Assembly: GCF_038502225.1 (NCBI RefSeq) | Contig: NC_091298.1 | Span: 36,081,844-36,145,843, forward strand | Length of the DNA stretch: 64,000 bases | Source of the DNA: Cherax quadricarinatus | Taxonomy: Eukaryota; Arthropoda; Malacostraca; Decapoda; Parastacidae | Direction of reading: 5' to 3' | Shown here: piece after piece, positions 42,101 through 58,017 of the stretch | Layout: each line of letters starts with the position of its first letter | How positions within the stretch are numbered: position 1 is the stretch's first letter | Notes under the pieces: generated by a model | What the model was told of the DNA's origin: nothing | The model's input: the letters and a program-made list of their open reading frames with translations, nothing else | Database searches by the model: none | Position numbers and translations under genes: made by a program

Positions 42101-43085
42101 TATGATCTATAATACATCCAAGTACCTTAAAATATCCCAAATTTAGAATTTTTTTTTTAATTAAGTAATTTATATAGGAGAAGGGGTTACTGGCCCCTTG
42201 CTCCCGGCATTTTAGTCGCCTCGTTCGACTTGCATGTCTCATCAAAGGTTGCAAGATGTACCTTTCTTCTTGCGTGTTTATGAGACAGAAACAAAAGACA
42301 GAAGTAATCATAACGTTGCGTAAAACAATTACAAGTTTCTATTCTTCGCTCATTTGGCATGACGGTAATATGTCCCTCCTATATTATTATTATATTTAAT
42401 ATAATTGTTCTTATGGTTTTACTATTTTATTAGTAATATTATTGTAATGAAGTAAATCACTATTACCTATATCTACCGTTATTCTTCCCTACTTATTATA
42501 TAAAGGTTCTCTAACTCAGGCCTAAGAAATGAATGCAGTATAATTAATTGATAAGTAGTGTAATCTCATACATAATCATTATTTAATTGAAGTGCAATTC
42601 AGAGCAAATGCAAATGCTTATTTAATTGAGAAATGATGATTATTATTTTTTTTTATTATTGTTACTTTAACATCTGTAAATGTTCACTAATAATTACTAT
42701 TACCGTACAGAGAATAAATTAACTGGAAAAGTGAATTAAGATATGAAGATACACACTTAGTGATGTTCTCTTGATCAGAGGTTCCAATTTAATTCCATTA
42801 GAATATTGTTTAGATGAAATAACATGTATTAATTTATTCTTATATGTTAGGCTATTCTTGACTCAAGAAATCGTAATGACACGATTGCAAACAAACCATT
42901 CCCCCGGCCGGGATTGAACCCGCGGTCATAGAGTCTCAAAACTCCAGCCAGTATTAATAAATGATAAATAAGGTAAGATATTATTAACAAGTTTTACAAA
43001 GTTGTTGCAGAGTATTTTATAAGTTCAGATCATTAAGCTGGACTCGTGAGTACACTGAAGGCCAACTTTATGCTCTTTTGTCGCT
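42101..43085. other. AT-rich stretch with two repeat fragments
   Basis: About 42165-42260 resembles, in reverse orientation, the repeat at 44490-44572 (ccgggagcaaggggc-like on the minus strand). About 42866-42950 is a partial copy of the tRNA-derived SINE at 37428, with a B box as gggattgaacc on the plus strand. The remaining roughly 750 bp is AT-rich, with nothing recognised. Confidence 0.55.
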
Positions 43086-43090
43086 TGAGC

Positions 43091-43435
43091 AGTTTCTTTT
43101 TCCGTTAAAGAATGAGACACATGTGCAACTATTGGGCATCTTTACTGATGTCACGTGTCGCCAGCCAGTGGCTTCTACAGTCCAATGCAGAGAAGAACAG
43201 TGGAAGATGAGAAGAAGTTTGATGTAATCAGTCCCCTCATCCTGGAGTCAATATGTTAAGTCCATCAGTAATGAGAAAAGTACAGGTTAAGGGATTGATT
43301 ACCTCAAAATCCTCATCTTCCACTGTTATCCTCAGTATTGGACTGAAGAAGCCAATGGCGGGAGAAACGTTTCCTCAACTGTTATCTCATTCTTCAACTC
43401 GTCGGTTTTCAAAACAATTTTCATCACAGTTTGTC
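43091..43435 (+). mobile_element. Degenerate Penelope/retrozyme-like fragment
   Basis: It opens with an inverted tail copy (agagaatgagacac-like, then cagccagtggcttc). It ends with ggactgaagaagcc, a damaged stem II, and gaaacgtttcctc at 43343-43378, then a tail similar to that at 27527-27590 (tcttcaactcgtcggtttt). The layout is the same as 26562-27594 but shorter and diverged; no frame. Confidence 0.65.
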
Positions 43436-43599
43436 TAGTATATACCTTTTGATTCCGGCTGCTGACAAGGTTTAGCAGCAACCAGGAACCCTAAAGAAAT
43501 GCCAGATATTGACTACAGCCAACCAAACTCAGTTCCTGGAGAAAAATTGGGACAAAGTTCGTAAGTTCGAGTCTCCATAGCCTGTTCTGCGAATTCTAA

Positions 43600-43810
43600 A
43601 TATTGTAAAAATCTCTCGTCGGTTGATGCATGCAGGGGATGAGATGAAATAGCTAACAGCACCTGCCGGAATGCTGGCTGCCTTCCATCAAAACGTCTAT
43701 TGTTGGCTGGACGCCAAGGTATTGGTCCAGTGTGGTACGGTGGTTAGAGCACTGCGTACCTTGTCCCAAGGTTCGTAGGTTCGAGTCTCCTTCAGCCAGA
43801 GATCAGTGTT
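43600..43810 (+). mobile_element. SINE copy with tRNA-like region ending in a TA microsatellite
   Basis: Similar to both arms of the inverted pair at 57615-58022: ccaaggtattggtccagtg, then an A box-like tggtacggtgg (43733) and a B box ggttcgagtctcc (43778-43790), then cagccagagatcagtgttt followed at once by (TA)n. All three copies pass into TA repeats at the same base. Confidence 0.7.
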
Positions 43811-43818
43811 TATATATA

Positions 43819-43911
<93 letters not shown>
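43811..43911. repeat. (TA)n followed by (TG)n microsatellite
   Basis: About 70 bp TA then about 32 bp TG. Frames through it encode only alternating Ile/Tyr and Cys/Val. Confidence 0.97.
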
Positions 43912-43915
<4 letters not shown>

Positions 43916-44290
43916 CTTGCCATTTTTTATTAAATATAACGCTGTTTTTGCTGAATAAGACAATCGAAAATTTGTATATGAAATAATATCGCCAAAAATC
44001 ATTCTGAACCTAATGAAAAAAAATATTTTTCATTGTGGTTGTTTATTATAAAATTATCGTAAACTTATCTAAAACATATTTAATTGGATTAGACTAAATT
44101 AAATTGCGCTTGTTATAATACGGTTAGGTAAGTTTTCTAAGGTACTTTCGATACAAAATTATTAATTTTTACATTAACATAAATGAAAAAAAAAATCTTT
44201 GAACGTATAAAAGAAAATTTTAGAAAGGACTTAATTTTAAAAGAGTTCTTGCTAACTGACCAGTTTTACTGTTTTTCTTTGTTTTACGTT
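43912..44290 (-). mobile_element. Diverged copy of the GTCGTGCCGAATA TIR element
   Basis: In reverse order relative to 51106-51492 it retains several shared words: aatcattctgaacctaa, cggttaggtaagttttctaa, and gttcttgctaactgaccag near the end. The terminal repeats are no longer clear. Confidence 0.6.
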
Positions 44291-44462
44291 TTTACAGTTT
44301 TACGTTTTTTCTTTGTATATCATTATCAAGGAAAATAACAGGTACATCATACTACTCCTACTTAGTAAGCATTTAGGTCACACTACACATGCATGTAGAC
44401 AAATATGTATATATACCCATCTGAATTTTCTTCTATTTTCATAACATTTTTTCTTATCTATT

Positions 44463-44660
44463 TTCCTTTCATCTCAATGTGGAGGTGGAAGAGAATTCTT
44501 CATGGGGAAGCCATGCGTGTGGTAAAAGGCGTCTAAAACCCTGGGAGCAATGGGCTAGTGTCCCCTTCTCATGTACACATTATTAAATGTAAAGAGGAAA
44601 GCTTAAGCGTCTTTTCGGTTCGCCCAGCCTGGGTGGGAGACGGCCCTTGTGTTATGAATG
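44463..44660 (+). mobile_element. Fragment of an RTE-associated repeat
   Basis: It contains ccctgggagcaatgggctag and cagcctgggtgggagacggcc. The latter matches the 3' end of the RTE-type element at about 57455-57480. No coding content. Confidence 0.55.
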
Positions 44661-45689
44661 TTCATTGTTCCCTCTTGTTGATGATTTAATGTTTGATATT
44701 ATCTGAATGTTCTTATTGTTATTAGATAATGTAGGAAGATTATTATCATTTGTGATATCGTATGTGTTATTTATTTATCTCGTCTCACATAGTTACAAAT
44801 ACTAATCACTCTTAAATCCTGTCAATAATCTATTGACCTAAAAATTCCTTACTTTCCTACCTATGCAAATTGGGTAAATAAAATTATTCCAAATATAGAA
44901 CTGCTTATCATGTTTGGGCTACCAACTAAATAGTTCATTTGGGCAGAAATACTGGCTCTGTTACAAAGTTTGTGGTCCGAATTGCTAAAATTCTTATTAG
45001 TAATCCTCGCAATAAGAAATTAAATAAAGGCAACGAAGTAGATTATATGTTAAAGAAAAACTGTAAAAAACAATATTCACTTCACATTTATTGTTGAAAC
45101 GTAATAGTAGAGGCTGTTGTGGAAGAAAACTGACACAGCCATTGTTTAACGCCTTTCACGCAACAAACTATTCACAAGACTCACTCTCTCTCCAGAAAAT
45201 ATGGATCTTCGTATTTTCCGTCATACTCTTTCTTCATTACAGCGCCTGTGTTGAGGAAGGCTGCTTTAAGCACTTACTCATATTGGCTACTGTACTTGGG
45301 CTAAGTTTTGCTGAAGAGGAGAAAGTTTAAACTGACATTTTCAGTACGATGGAAGCAAGTATCGTGAATGAGATAATAAACTCAGAACAGAACTTGACTA
45401 CTGACAAGGCAAAGTATTAAAATTACTCAGCTAATATTCTTACCGAGTGAGGAAATATTTAAGTAGCAATCATAATTTAATTTGTTTTTCATCTCCGAGA
45501 CAAATTTAAAGAAAGAGACGCATGGTGGCACTGACATATAAGAGACGGGGCAGACGCTGCGATCTATATTCAAGCAGAGTTGGTCATTACACTGCAGGAT
45601 GGAAAGTCTCAGTGTAAATGTCCAAGATTTGTTATTTGTGTGCTGTTCTTGTAAACAAATGCTGAAGGCAAGAAAAAAAATGTGTATAC
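44661..45689. other. AT-rich stretch without recognisable feature
   Basis: No domain, RNA or repeat family recognised in about 1 kb. The 79-codon frame at 45091-45330 has a hydrophobic stretch but no other support, and I do not call it a gene. Confidence 0.5.
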
Positions 45690-45907
<218 letters not shown>

Positions 45908-45984
45908 CACCTATTTGTACTCACCTATTTGTGGTTGCAGGGGTCGAATCACAGCTCCTGGCCTCGCCTCTTCGCTGATTGCTA

Positions 45985-48900
45985 CTAGGTCCTCTCTCTC
46001 CCTGCCCCATGAGCTCTATCATACCTCACCTTAAAACTATGTATGGTTCCTGCCTCCACTACATCACTTTCTAGGCTATTCCAAGGCCTGACTACTCTAT
46101 GACTGAAGAAATACTTCCTAACATCCCTTTGATTCATCTGAGTCTTCAACTTCCAATTGTGACCTCTTGTGTCTGTGTCCCATCTCTGGAACATCCCGTC
46201 TTTGTCCACCTCGTCTATTCCGCGCAGTATTTTATATGTCGTAATCATGTCTCCCCTGACCCTCCTGTCCTCCAGTGTCGTCAGGCCGATTTCCCTCAAC
46301 CTTTCTTCATAGGACAATCCCCGTAGCTCTGGGACTAGTCTTGTTGCAAACCTTTGCACTTTCTCTAATTTCTTACGTGCTTGACTAGGTGTGGATTCCA
46401 AACTGGTGCTGCATACTCCAGTATGGGCCTGACGTAGATGGTATACAGAGTCTTAAACGAATCCTTACTGAGGTATCGGAACGCTATCCGTAGGTTTGCC
46501 AGGCGCCCGTATGCTGCAGCAGTTATCTGATTGATGTGCGCCTCAGGAGATATGCTGGGTGTTATACTCACCCCCAGATCTTTTTCCTTGAGTGAGGTTT
46601 GCAGTCTTTGGCCATCTAAACTATATTGTGTCTGCGGTCTTCTTTGCCCTTCCCCAATCTTCATGACTTTGCATTTGGCAGGGTTAAATTCAAGGAGCCA
46701 GTTGTTGGACCAGGCTTGTAGCCTGTCCAGGTCTCTTTGTAGTCCTGCCTGATCCTCGTCCGATTTGATTCGTCTCATTAACTTCACATCATCTGCAAAC
46801 AAGGACACTTCTGAGTCCATCCCTTCCGTTATGTCGTTCACATATACCAAGAACAGCACAGGTCCTAGGACTGACCCCTGTGGAACCCCGCTTGTCACAG
46901 GCGCCCACTCTGACACCTCGTCGCGTACCATGACTCGTTGTTGCCTCCCTGTCAGATATTCTCTGATCCATTGCAGTGCCTTTCCTGTTATGTGTGCCTG
47001 GTCCTCTAGCTTTTGCAGTAACCTCTTGTGAGGAACTGTGTCGAAGGCCTTCTTGCAGTCCAAAAATATGCAGTCGATCCACCCCTCTCTCTCTCTTGTC
47101 TTACTTCTGTCACCTTGTCATAAAACTCTAGTAGGTTTGTGACACAGGATTTTCCTTCCCTGAAACCGTGCTGGTTGTCAATTATACACTTGTTTCTTTC
47201 CAGGTGCCCCACCACTCTCCTCCTGATGATCTTCTCCATGACCTTGCATGCTATACACGTTAGTGATACAGGTCTGTAGTTTAGTGCCTCATGTCTGTCT
47301 CCCTTTTTAAAAATTGGGACTACATTTGCCATTTTCCATACCTCAGGGAGTTGCCCAGTTTCAAATGATGTGTTGAAGATCTTTGTTAATGGCTCACACA
47401 ATATCTCTGCTCCCTCTTTAAGGACCCATGGAGAGATGTTGTCTGGTCCCACCGCCTTTGAGGTGTCAAGTTCGCATAGCAGCTTCTTCACCTCCTCCTT
47501 GGTTATATGTACCTCATCCAGCACTTGCTGGTGTGCCCCCCTGTTCTGATTTCTTGGAGTCCTACTGGTTTCCACTGTAAATACCTCTTTAAATCTTGTG
47601 TTGAGCTCCTGACAAACCTCTCGGTCGTTTCTTGTGAATTCCCCATCACCCTTCCTCAGTCTGATTACCTGGTCCTTGACTGTTGTTTTCCTCCTGATGT
47701 GGCTGTACAACAGCTTCGGGTCAGTCTTTACTTTTGATGCTATGTCATTTTCATATTGTCTCTGAGCCTCCCTTCTTATCTGTGCATATTCATTTCTGGC
47801 TCTTCGGCTGATTTCTTTATTTTCCTGAGTTCTCTGTCTTCTGAATCTTTTCCATTCTCTAGTACACCTAGTTTTTGCCTCCCTACACCTTTGGGTGAAC
47901 CAAGGACTCGTTATGTTCTTCCCATTATTTCTGTTTTCCTTGGGAACAAACCTCTCCTCTGCCTCCTTGCATTTTGTTGCTACATAGTCCATCATTTCTT
48001 GTACTGGTTTTCCTGTCAGTTCCCTCTCCCACTGAATGTCTTGAAGGAAGTTCCTCATGCCTGAGTAGTTCCCCCTTTTGTAGTTTGGTTTTTCCCAGCC
48101 TATTCCTGCTACTCTCTCCACTTGGAGCTCAACTATGTAGTCGAAGCACAGAACCATATGATCACTAGCTCCCAGGGGCCTTTCAAACATGATACCCTCG
48201 ATGTCCGAACTACTCATGGTGAATACAAGGTCCAACCTTGCTTGTTCATCCTCTCCTCTCTCTCTGGTAGTGTCTCTAACATGTTGATGCATGAGGTTTT
48301 CCAGTACCACATCCATCATCTTGGCTCTCCATGTTTCGGGACCCCCATGGGGCTCCAGGTTTTCCCAGTCAATCTCCTTGTGATTGAAATCACCCATAAC
48401 TAATAAATTTGCTCCCCCCATGTGTGCTCTCCTGGCCACCTCGGCTAGTGTGTCGATCATTGCTCTGTTGCTCTCATCGTATTCTTCTCTTGGCCTCCTG
48501 CAGTTCTGTGGTGGGTTGTACATTACTGCCATTATCACCTTATGTCCCTCAGACTGGATTGTTCCTACTAAGTAGTCCCTTTCGCCCGTGCCATCCATTC
48601 CTTCCAATTTCTCAATACCCCACTGGTTTTTAATGAGCAGTGCAGCTCCTCCTCCCCCTCTCCTCCCTCTGTCTTTCCTGAGGATTTGATATCCGGATGG
48701 AAAGATTAAATCTGTTATTATTCTGGTGAGTTTTGTTTCTGTGAGTGCTATTATGTCTGGGGATGTCTCTTTGATTCTTTCGTGCCACTCCTCATACTTG
48801 TTTGTTATTCCATCTGCATTTGTATACCACACCTTCAACTTCTTTTCTAAGACTGTGGTCTGGGAGGTATATTGGGGTTGGGGAAGTGGGAGACCTGGTA

Positions 48901-49000
48901 AGGAACTATGGGTTGTTGCTGTGGGGGTGGAGTTTGTAATGTAGTGGGTGGGGGCATTGGATGTGGCATGGGTGTTTTGATTTAGAGTGTTTGGTTGCAC
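45985..49000 (-). pseudogene. LINE ORF2 (endonuclease-RT) with two frameshifts
   Basis: Three consecutive frames make up one former protein. 47006-49000 holds the endonuclease: VWYTNADGI, ALTETK, GGGAALLIK, GDFNHKEIDW, GASDHMV. It also holds the first half of the RT (VGPDNISPWVL, NYRPVSLTC, HGFREGKSC). A frameshift near 47060-47090 moves the reading to 46365-47063, with DCKKAFDTVPH, SGVPQGSVLGPVLF and the catalytic FADD. A second shift near 46380 leads to 45985-46401, the C-terminal domain. Apart from the shifts no large part is missing, so this is a fairly recent but dead copy. The protein is close to that of 49536-51059. Confidence 0.88.
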
Positions 49001-49422
49001 TGGGGTTGACCTGGTTGGGAGGCTTCTATAGGAAGTTGTGAGGGAGGCTGTATTTGATCTTCTTCCTGGGTCTGGGATCTCCTGTCTGTCTTCTCCATCC
49101 CCTCTTTTTCCTCCTTTTGCCTTTGTACCATCTCTCTCAGTTTCTGCCTTTCTTCTTGTGTTCTGTCGCGGTCGAGATACACCTTCCTGTATGCCGTCAT
49201 GTCCCTTAATCGTGCTTTCTCCTGCAGGATCCTGGTCCGAGTCGCTTCTGCCTTGAAGGTCACTCTCACTAGCCGGGTTCTTTTTTTTACAAACCCCCCT
49301 ATTCTCCGAAAATTTTCCAGCTGGGTCATATCGTCTTCTCCTATTGCTTTCATGATGCTTTCAATTGCTTTTTTTTTCCTTGTTTTCTTGCTTCATATGT
49401 TTCCCCTTCGACTTCCTGGAGC
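48982..49422 (-). pseudogene. LINE ORF1 (short, basic), frameshifted at an A run
   Basis: A Met at about 49422 starts a basic stretch (GSRKSKGKHMKQENKEKK) that runs into a homopolymer A run (plus-strand T run at about 49368-49377). The frame is lost there and resumes as the 123-residue frame 48982-49353. That part has an RNA-binding-like strand, VRVTFKAEATRTRIL, followed by a charged coiled-coil-like segment and a Gln/Pro-rich end. It overlaps ORF2 by 19 bp. Total about 140 residues is short for ORF1, so the 5' end may be truncated. Confidence 0.6.
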
Positions 49423-49438
49423 CCATACACAAAGACTG

Positions 49439-51056
49439 TGTGTGTGTGTGTGTGTACTCACCTAGTTGTACTCACCTAGTTGAGGTTGCGGGGGTCGAGT
49501 CCGAGCTCCTGGCCCCGCCCCTTCACTGATCGCTACTAGGTCACTCTCCCTGAGCCGTGAGCTTTATCATACCTCTGCTTAAAGCTATGTATGGATCCTG
49601 CCTCCACTACATCGCTTCCCAAACTATTCCACTTACTGACTACTCTGTGGCTGAAGAAATACTTCCTAACATCCCTGTGATTCATCTGTGTCTTCAGCTT
49701 CCAACTGTGTCCCCTTGTTACTGTGTCCAATCTCTGGAACATCCTGTCTTTGTCCACCTTGTCAATTCCTCTCAGTATTTTGTATGTCGTTATCATGTCC
49801 CCCCTATCTCTTCTGTCCTCCAGTGTCGTCAGGTTGATTTCCCTTAACCTCTCCTCGTAGGACATACCTCTTAGCTCTGGGACTAGTCTTGTTGCAAACC
49901 TTTGCACTTTCTCTAGTTTCTTCACGTGCTTGGCTAGGTGTGGGTTCCAAACTGGTGCCGCATACTCCAATATGGGCCTAACATACACGGTGTACAGGGT
50001 CCTGAATGATTCCTTATTAAGATGTCGGAATGCTGTTCTGAGGTTTGCTAGGCGCCCATATGCTGCAGCAGTTATTTGGTTGATGTGCGCTTCAGGAGAT
50101 GTGCCTGGTGTTATACTCACCCCAAGATCTTTTTCCTTGAGTGAGGTTTGTAGTCTCTGAGCCCCTAGACTGTACTCCGTCTGCGGCCTTCTTTGCCCTT
50201 CCCCAATCTTCATGACTTTGCACTTGGTGGGATTGAACTCCAGGAGCCAATTGCTGGACCAGGTCTGCAGCCTGTCCAGATCCCTTTGTAGTTCTGCCTG
50301 GTCTTCGATCGAGTGTATTCTTCTCATCAACTTCACGTCATCTGCAAACAGGGACACCTCAGAGTCTATTCCTTCCGTCATGTCGTTCACAAATACCAGA
50401 AACAGCACTGGTCCTAGGACTGACCCCTGCGGGACCCCGCTGGTCACAGGTGCCCACTCTGACACCTCGCCACGTACCATGACTCGCTGCTGTCTTCCTG
50501 ACAAGTATTCCCTGATCCATTGTAGTGCCTTCCCTGTTATCCCTGCTTGGTCCTCCAGTTTTTGCACCAATCTCTTGTGTGGAACTGTGTCAAACGCCTT
50601 CTTGCAGTCCAAGAAAATGCAATCCACCCACCCCTCTCTCTCTTGTCTTACTGCTGTCACCATGTCATAGAACTCCAGTAGGTTTGTGACACAGGATTTC
50701 CCGTCCCTGAAACCATGTTGGCTGCTGTTGATGAGATCATTCCTTTCTAGGTGTTCCACCACTCTTCTCCTGATAATCTTCTCCATGATTTTGCATACTA
50801 TACATGTCAGTGACACTGGTCTGTAGTTTAATGCTTCATGTCTGTCTCCTTTTTTAAAGATTGGGACTACATTTGCTGTCTTCCATGCCTCAGGCAATCT
50901 CCCTGTTTCGATAGATGTATTGAATATTGTTGTTAGGGGTACACATAGCGCCTCTGCTCCCTCTCTCAATACCCATGGGGAGATGTTATCTGGCCCCATT
51001 GCCTTTGAGGTATCTAGCTCACTCAGAAGCCTCTTCACTTCTTCCTCGGTTGTGTG

Positions 51057-51065
<9 letters not shown>
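49439..51065 (-). mobile_element. Second, 5'-truncated LINE copy of the same family, head-to-tail with the first
   Basis: The 3' tail (tgtgtactcacctagttg repeats) starts at about 49439, where the 45905-49438 copy ends. The element stops upstream at a (GT)n microsatellite near 51065. It contains only the RT half of ORF2. Confidence 0.88.
49536..51059 (-). CDS. LINE reverse transcriptase, 507 aa, 5'-truncated
   Basis: An open frame with the whole reverse transcriptase and the C-terminal domain of this LINE family: GPDNISPWVL, NYRPVSLTC, HGFRDGKSC, FLDCKKAFD, SGVPQGSVLGPVLF and FADD (about residues 237-240), then YAAPVWNPHL and LVPELRGMSYEERLREI. The apparent start Met lies at the truncation point beside the GT repeat. 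The family protein would have an endonuclease upstream, so this is a partial gene without intact function. Confidence 0.88.

Positions 51066-51105
<40 letters not shown>
51066..51105. repeat. (GT)n microsatellite
   Basis: About 40 bp of GT between the truncated LINE and the TIR element. Confidence 0.95.
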
Positions 51106-51107
<2 letters not shown>

Positions 51108-51492
51108 GTGCCGAATATGTAAAACTGGTCAATTAGCAAGAACTCATTTAAAATTAAGTTCTTTCTAAAATTTTCTCTTATACGTTTAAAGATAAAAAAA
51201 TTTTCATTAATGATAATGTAAATATTTTTAATTTTGCACTAAAAGAATCTTAGAAAACTTACCTAACCTTATTATAACAAGAACAATTTATTTTAGCCTA
51301 ACCTAACTAAATATATTTTAGATTTGTTTTCAGTAATTTAATACTAAACAAACACAGTGAAATATTTTTTTTCGTTAGGTTCAGAATGATTTTGGCGAAA
51401 TTATTGCATACACAAATTTTCACTTGTCCTATATGTTAAGATGAGCGTTGCTATTTAAGCCAAGATCGCAAGTTCTGCCTATTCGGCACGAC
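51106..51492. mobile_element. Non-autonomous DNA-type element with 13-bp TIRs (GTCGTGCCGAATA)
   Basis: The left end gtcgtgccgaata (51106-51118) and the right end tattcggcacgac (51480-51492) are perfect inverted repeats. The AT-rich 387-bp interior has no frame. The left flank is (GT)n and the right flank (AT)n, so no target duplication can be seen. Diverged relatives lie at 43912-44290 and 61800-62110. Confidence 0.8.
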
Positions 51493-51499
51493 ATATATA

Positions 51500-52059
<560 letters not shown>

Positions 52060-52267
52060 AAAATGAAATACAGGAAGTACCACCTCTGGAACTGGACTGG
52101 GGACCCTCTTCCTCAGAAAAAAAAACTAAACTGGCTAAATATTTTTCTTCTACCACCACCTATATTTTATATTCTATTTAAACTATATCTAAAGACAAAA
52201 TACATTAACAAAAATACAATACATACATTAGGAAGTAGAACAGCAAGCATGATATGTGAGAGCCTAC

Positions 52268-54200
52268 ATCTCAAATATTTCATCCAGCTCCCTGGCAGTC
52301 AACCGTGTGCCCAGAATGCTGCAGGCATTTTCCCTCTGGATTGCGACACTGAGTCTCTGAAATAGGAAACTGGCCGCTCTGTGATCCTTGGTTTGTGTGA
52401 AGAGTTTTTCTCCCAGCTATTTGAGGAACTTCAGAGCACACTTGCACCATGCTCCATGGGTTTCCAACCCTACTGGGATAAAGTTATAGCAACTGGGCAG
52501 GCCGTCATATTTGAGTATCTCCTGGGTCTCCCTGTAACTGGTGGTGCCACCCTCTTCAACTTCAGAGTATGGCAAGTAGGTGTCCAACAACGTGGCAGCA
52601 CAGATGTAGTTCCAGGCAATCTGCTTACCATCCTTCCGGGGCAGCATAGTGGCTCCATCTGGACACTTTTGACTTCTGTCGGACCTCAATACTTGGGGTT
52701 CCCGTTGAGTTGGGCAATTGGCTTATCATGCCTTTGACCTCCTCATGTCTAGCATACTGTTTGTGCTCTTTGGGAGGAGCTGGTTTGCTTGAGGAGTCTA
52801 CAAGGGTGTCCCACCACGTGGCTGCTTCATTGAGCCTGGAGTCTTCAGCTCCTACCGCACCTCTCAAGCATTCCTTGACTAGTCCACTGGAAGCCAAACA
52901 CGAGGACAGAAATGCAGGTAAAGCTACCTGCGTTGCCTTGCACACCCCAATACCTCCCAGTCGCACTGGAAGAGTTGCTTGATCTCATTGCTGATCTTTC
53001 GGTAATAGATTCAGTGCCTTTTCAAAGATAAATCTTAGGAGTAAGTCATATTCGCTAAGTGTTGGTTTGTCGAAAGAGGGTGCACACCTCAGGAAGTAAG
53101 TGAGTCTTGCCAGAGTAAGACACCTTGTGAGAAGATACAGGGCATCATGGGCATCAAGATCACTTATTCTCTCCTACATTCTCTTCAGTGTGTCCTTGAG
53201 GACTGTGTCAATGGCCTGATGATCTATTGGTGCTCCCAAAGTCACCATTGGAGTGGTAGTAGAAACTTCAAGAAGAATTGTTTGCATAGCTGTGATTATT
53301 ATCAGGTTGGTTTTGATGATTTCACACTTGAAGGGATTGTGATAAGTCTCTAGGCTTCTCCCTGTGTCTTCAGCCTTTGTAAGTCCTCTAGCAGGGACTC
53401 TTCAGTACCTGCCAGAGTGCCATCATCCAGGTATCAGATGTTGAGCTCGCTGCGCAAGCTGGAAGTTAGTTCTCTTACCGCCAAGCAGAAGAGAAATGGA
53501 GCGAGTGGGTCACCCTGCTGAACACCCCACTGATGAGGGAATTTCTTATTCGCCAAACTTAAGAATTGAAGGTTTGCTGTAGCCAGCTGAAATGAAGGTA
53601 AAAAGACTGGGGAACTGATCTCGAACAGCCGGCAAGACCACATCTCTTTCCACCATATTAATGGCATTTCTAAAGTCTAGTCTGACTACGGCCTTGTCTT
53701 CTGTTAAGTCTCTGATGTAGGCCTTGGCTGCATGAGCTGCAGCTTCACTGCCTTGAGAGATGCCAAACCCCAGTTGGTTTGGAAGAAGTAAATTGGTGGC
53801 TTCTACACGAATGTTTCTTACTGCTGCTTTGGCAATGAGCTGGCGAAGAGTGTTACCGAAAGCAATGGGCCTGATACCACCATCCTTCTTCAAAGAGCAT
53901 AATGAAGCTCCTAAAAAGAAAGGTTTAATTTCTTCTGGGATCCGCTCAGCCAGACAGTTGTTGACGAAGGTTTTGACGAATTGATGCAACTATGCCTAGG
54001 ACTGGATTTACTATCTGTTTGAGGTTTTGTGGTCGAATACCACTGTAACCTCCTGCAGATCCTGCTGCATATGACACGATTGCTTTATAGACTTCTGATT
54101 CTGGCAAAATTAGCTGTTCAGTTATGGAATCTTCCTCTAGGTCGTTGTTGATGACTCTAGTGTCCCTGGTTGGGTGCTTGTCTCTTAGTGCTTGGACTGT
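52268..54200 (-). pseudogene. Decayed reverse transcriptase of the GVQQGDP type with a long C-terminal extension
   Basis: Minus-strand pieces read in order. Near 54000-54180 is a start with SAGGYSGIRPQNL. In 53546-53989 come KKDGGIRPIAFGNTLRQL, LGFGISQGSEAAAHAAK and VRLDFRNAINMVERD. In 53434-53667 come WGVQQGDPLAPFLFCLAV, then a stop and YLDDGTLAG near 53410-53440. Further left, 52625-52966 (GGIGVCKATQVALPAFLSS) and 52417-52689 (CPDGATM, AWNYICAATLL, YNFIPVGLETHGAWC) continue. A last piece near 52290-52390 encodes FLFQRLSVAIQR. At least four frameshifts or stops separate them. This layout recalls an RT family widespread in marine invertebrates; I cannot name its clade. The plus-strand frame 52381-52737 is a shadow. 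Confidence 0.75.
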
Positions 54201-54304
54201 GGCGGGTTTTCAAACAAGAAGAGGCTGATATTAAACCTTGAGCATACATCTGCCACGAGTGTCCTCGCAACATGAAGCAAGCCTAGTTCGCTAGGCTTAT
54301 GTTG

Positions 54305-54475
54305 TTTGTAGGATCGATTGCTCAGATGGTAAGGTGACATGTAGGTTGTGTGTCCTCTTAAGGCAGGACAACGTGACGTGAGGTCGAATCCTGGCCTGCC
54401 ACAGTTTGGTAGATGATTCAAAACCATTTGTTTCGTGGTTTCATTGCTATGTATATGTATATATGCTGGCTTTAA
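54305..54475 (+). mobile_element. tRNA-like SINE head
   Basis: tRNA-like pattern with A box gattgctcagatgg (about 54316-54329) and B box ggtcgaatcc (54382-54391), and arm-like cctgcc at its end. It continues into a non-tRNA body (tttgtttcgtggtttcatt). The intervening region is too long and unpaired for a working tRNA. Confidence 0.55.
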
Positions 54476-54477
54476 GT

Positions 54478-57593
<3,116 letters not shown>

Positions 57594-57614
57594 AATTCGC
57601 AAGAGCAGGCGAAA

Positions 57615-58017
57615 TATACACAAACACTGATCTCTGGCTGAAGGAGACTCGAACCTACGAGCCTTGGAACAAGGTACGCAGTGCTTTACCAATCTACCCA
57701 CACTTGACCAATACCTTGGAGTCCAGCTTGCGCTAGACTTTGATCCAAGGCAGCCAGCTTTCAGGGAGAAGGCTTACAGCTTTTCATCTCATCCCCTGCA
57801 TGCATCAGCCTTACTAGAGATATTAACAATGCAAGGAATTAGCAAGATGAAAAGCTGTAAGCCTTCTCCCTGAAAGCTGGCTGCCTTGGATCAAAGTCTA
57901 GCGCAAGCTGGACTCCAAGGTATTGGTCCAGTGTGGGTGTGGGTAGATTGGTAAAGCACTGCGTACCTTGTTCCAAGGTTCGTAGGTTCGAGTTTCCTTC
58001 AGCCAGAGATCAGTGTT

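Noticed and set aside
43091..43435. Active hammerhead motif near 43343
   Set aside because: Stem II is disrupted (gccaatggcggga), so only a decayed remnant is claimed.
43727..43806. Functional tRNA gene
   Set aside because: A and B boxes are present but stems do not pair as a cloverleaf, and the sequence recurs as a SINE with a TA tail.
45091..45330. Small secreted or membrane protein gene
   Set aside because: Hydrophobic stretch only; no repeat, homology, start context or neighbouring support.
52381..52737. 118-codon plus-strand frame
   Set aside because: Antisense shadow of the recognisable minus-strand RT pseudogene.
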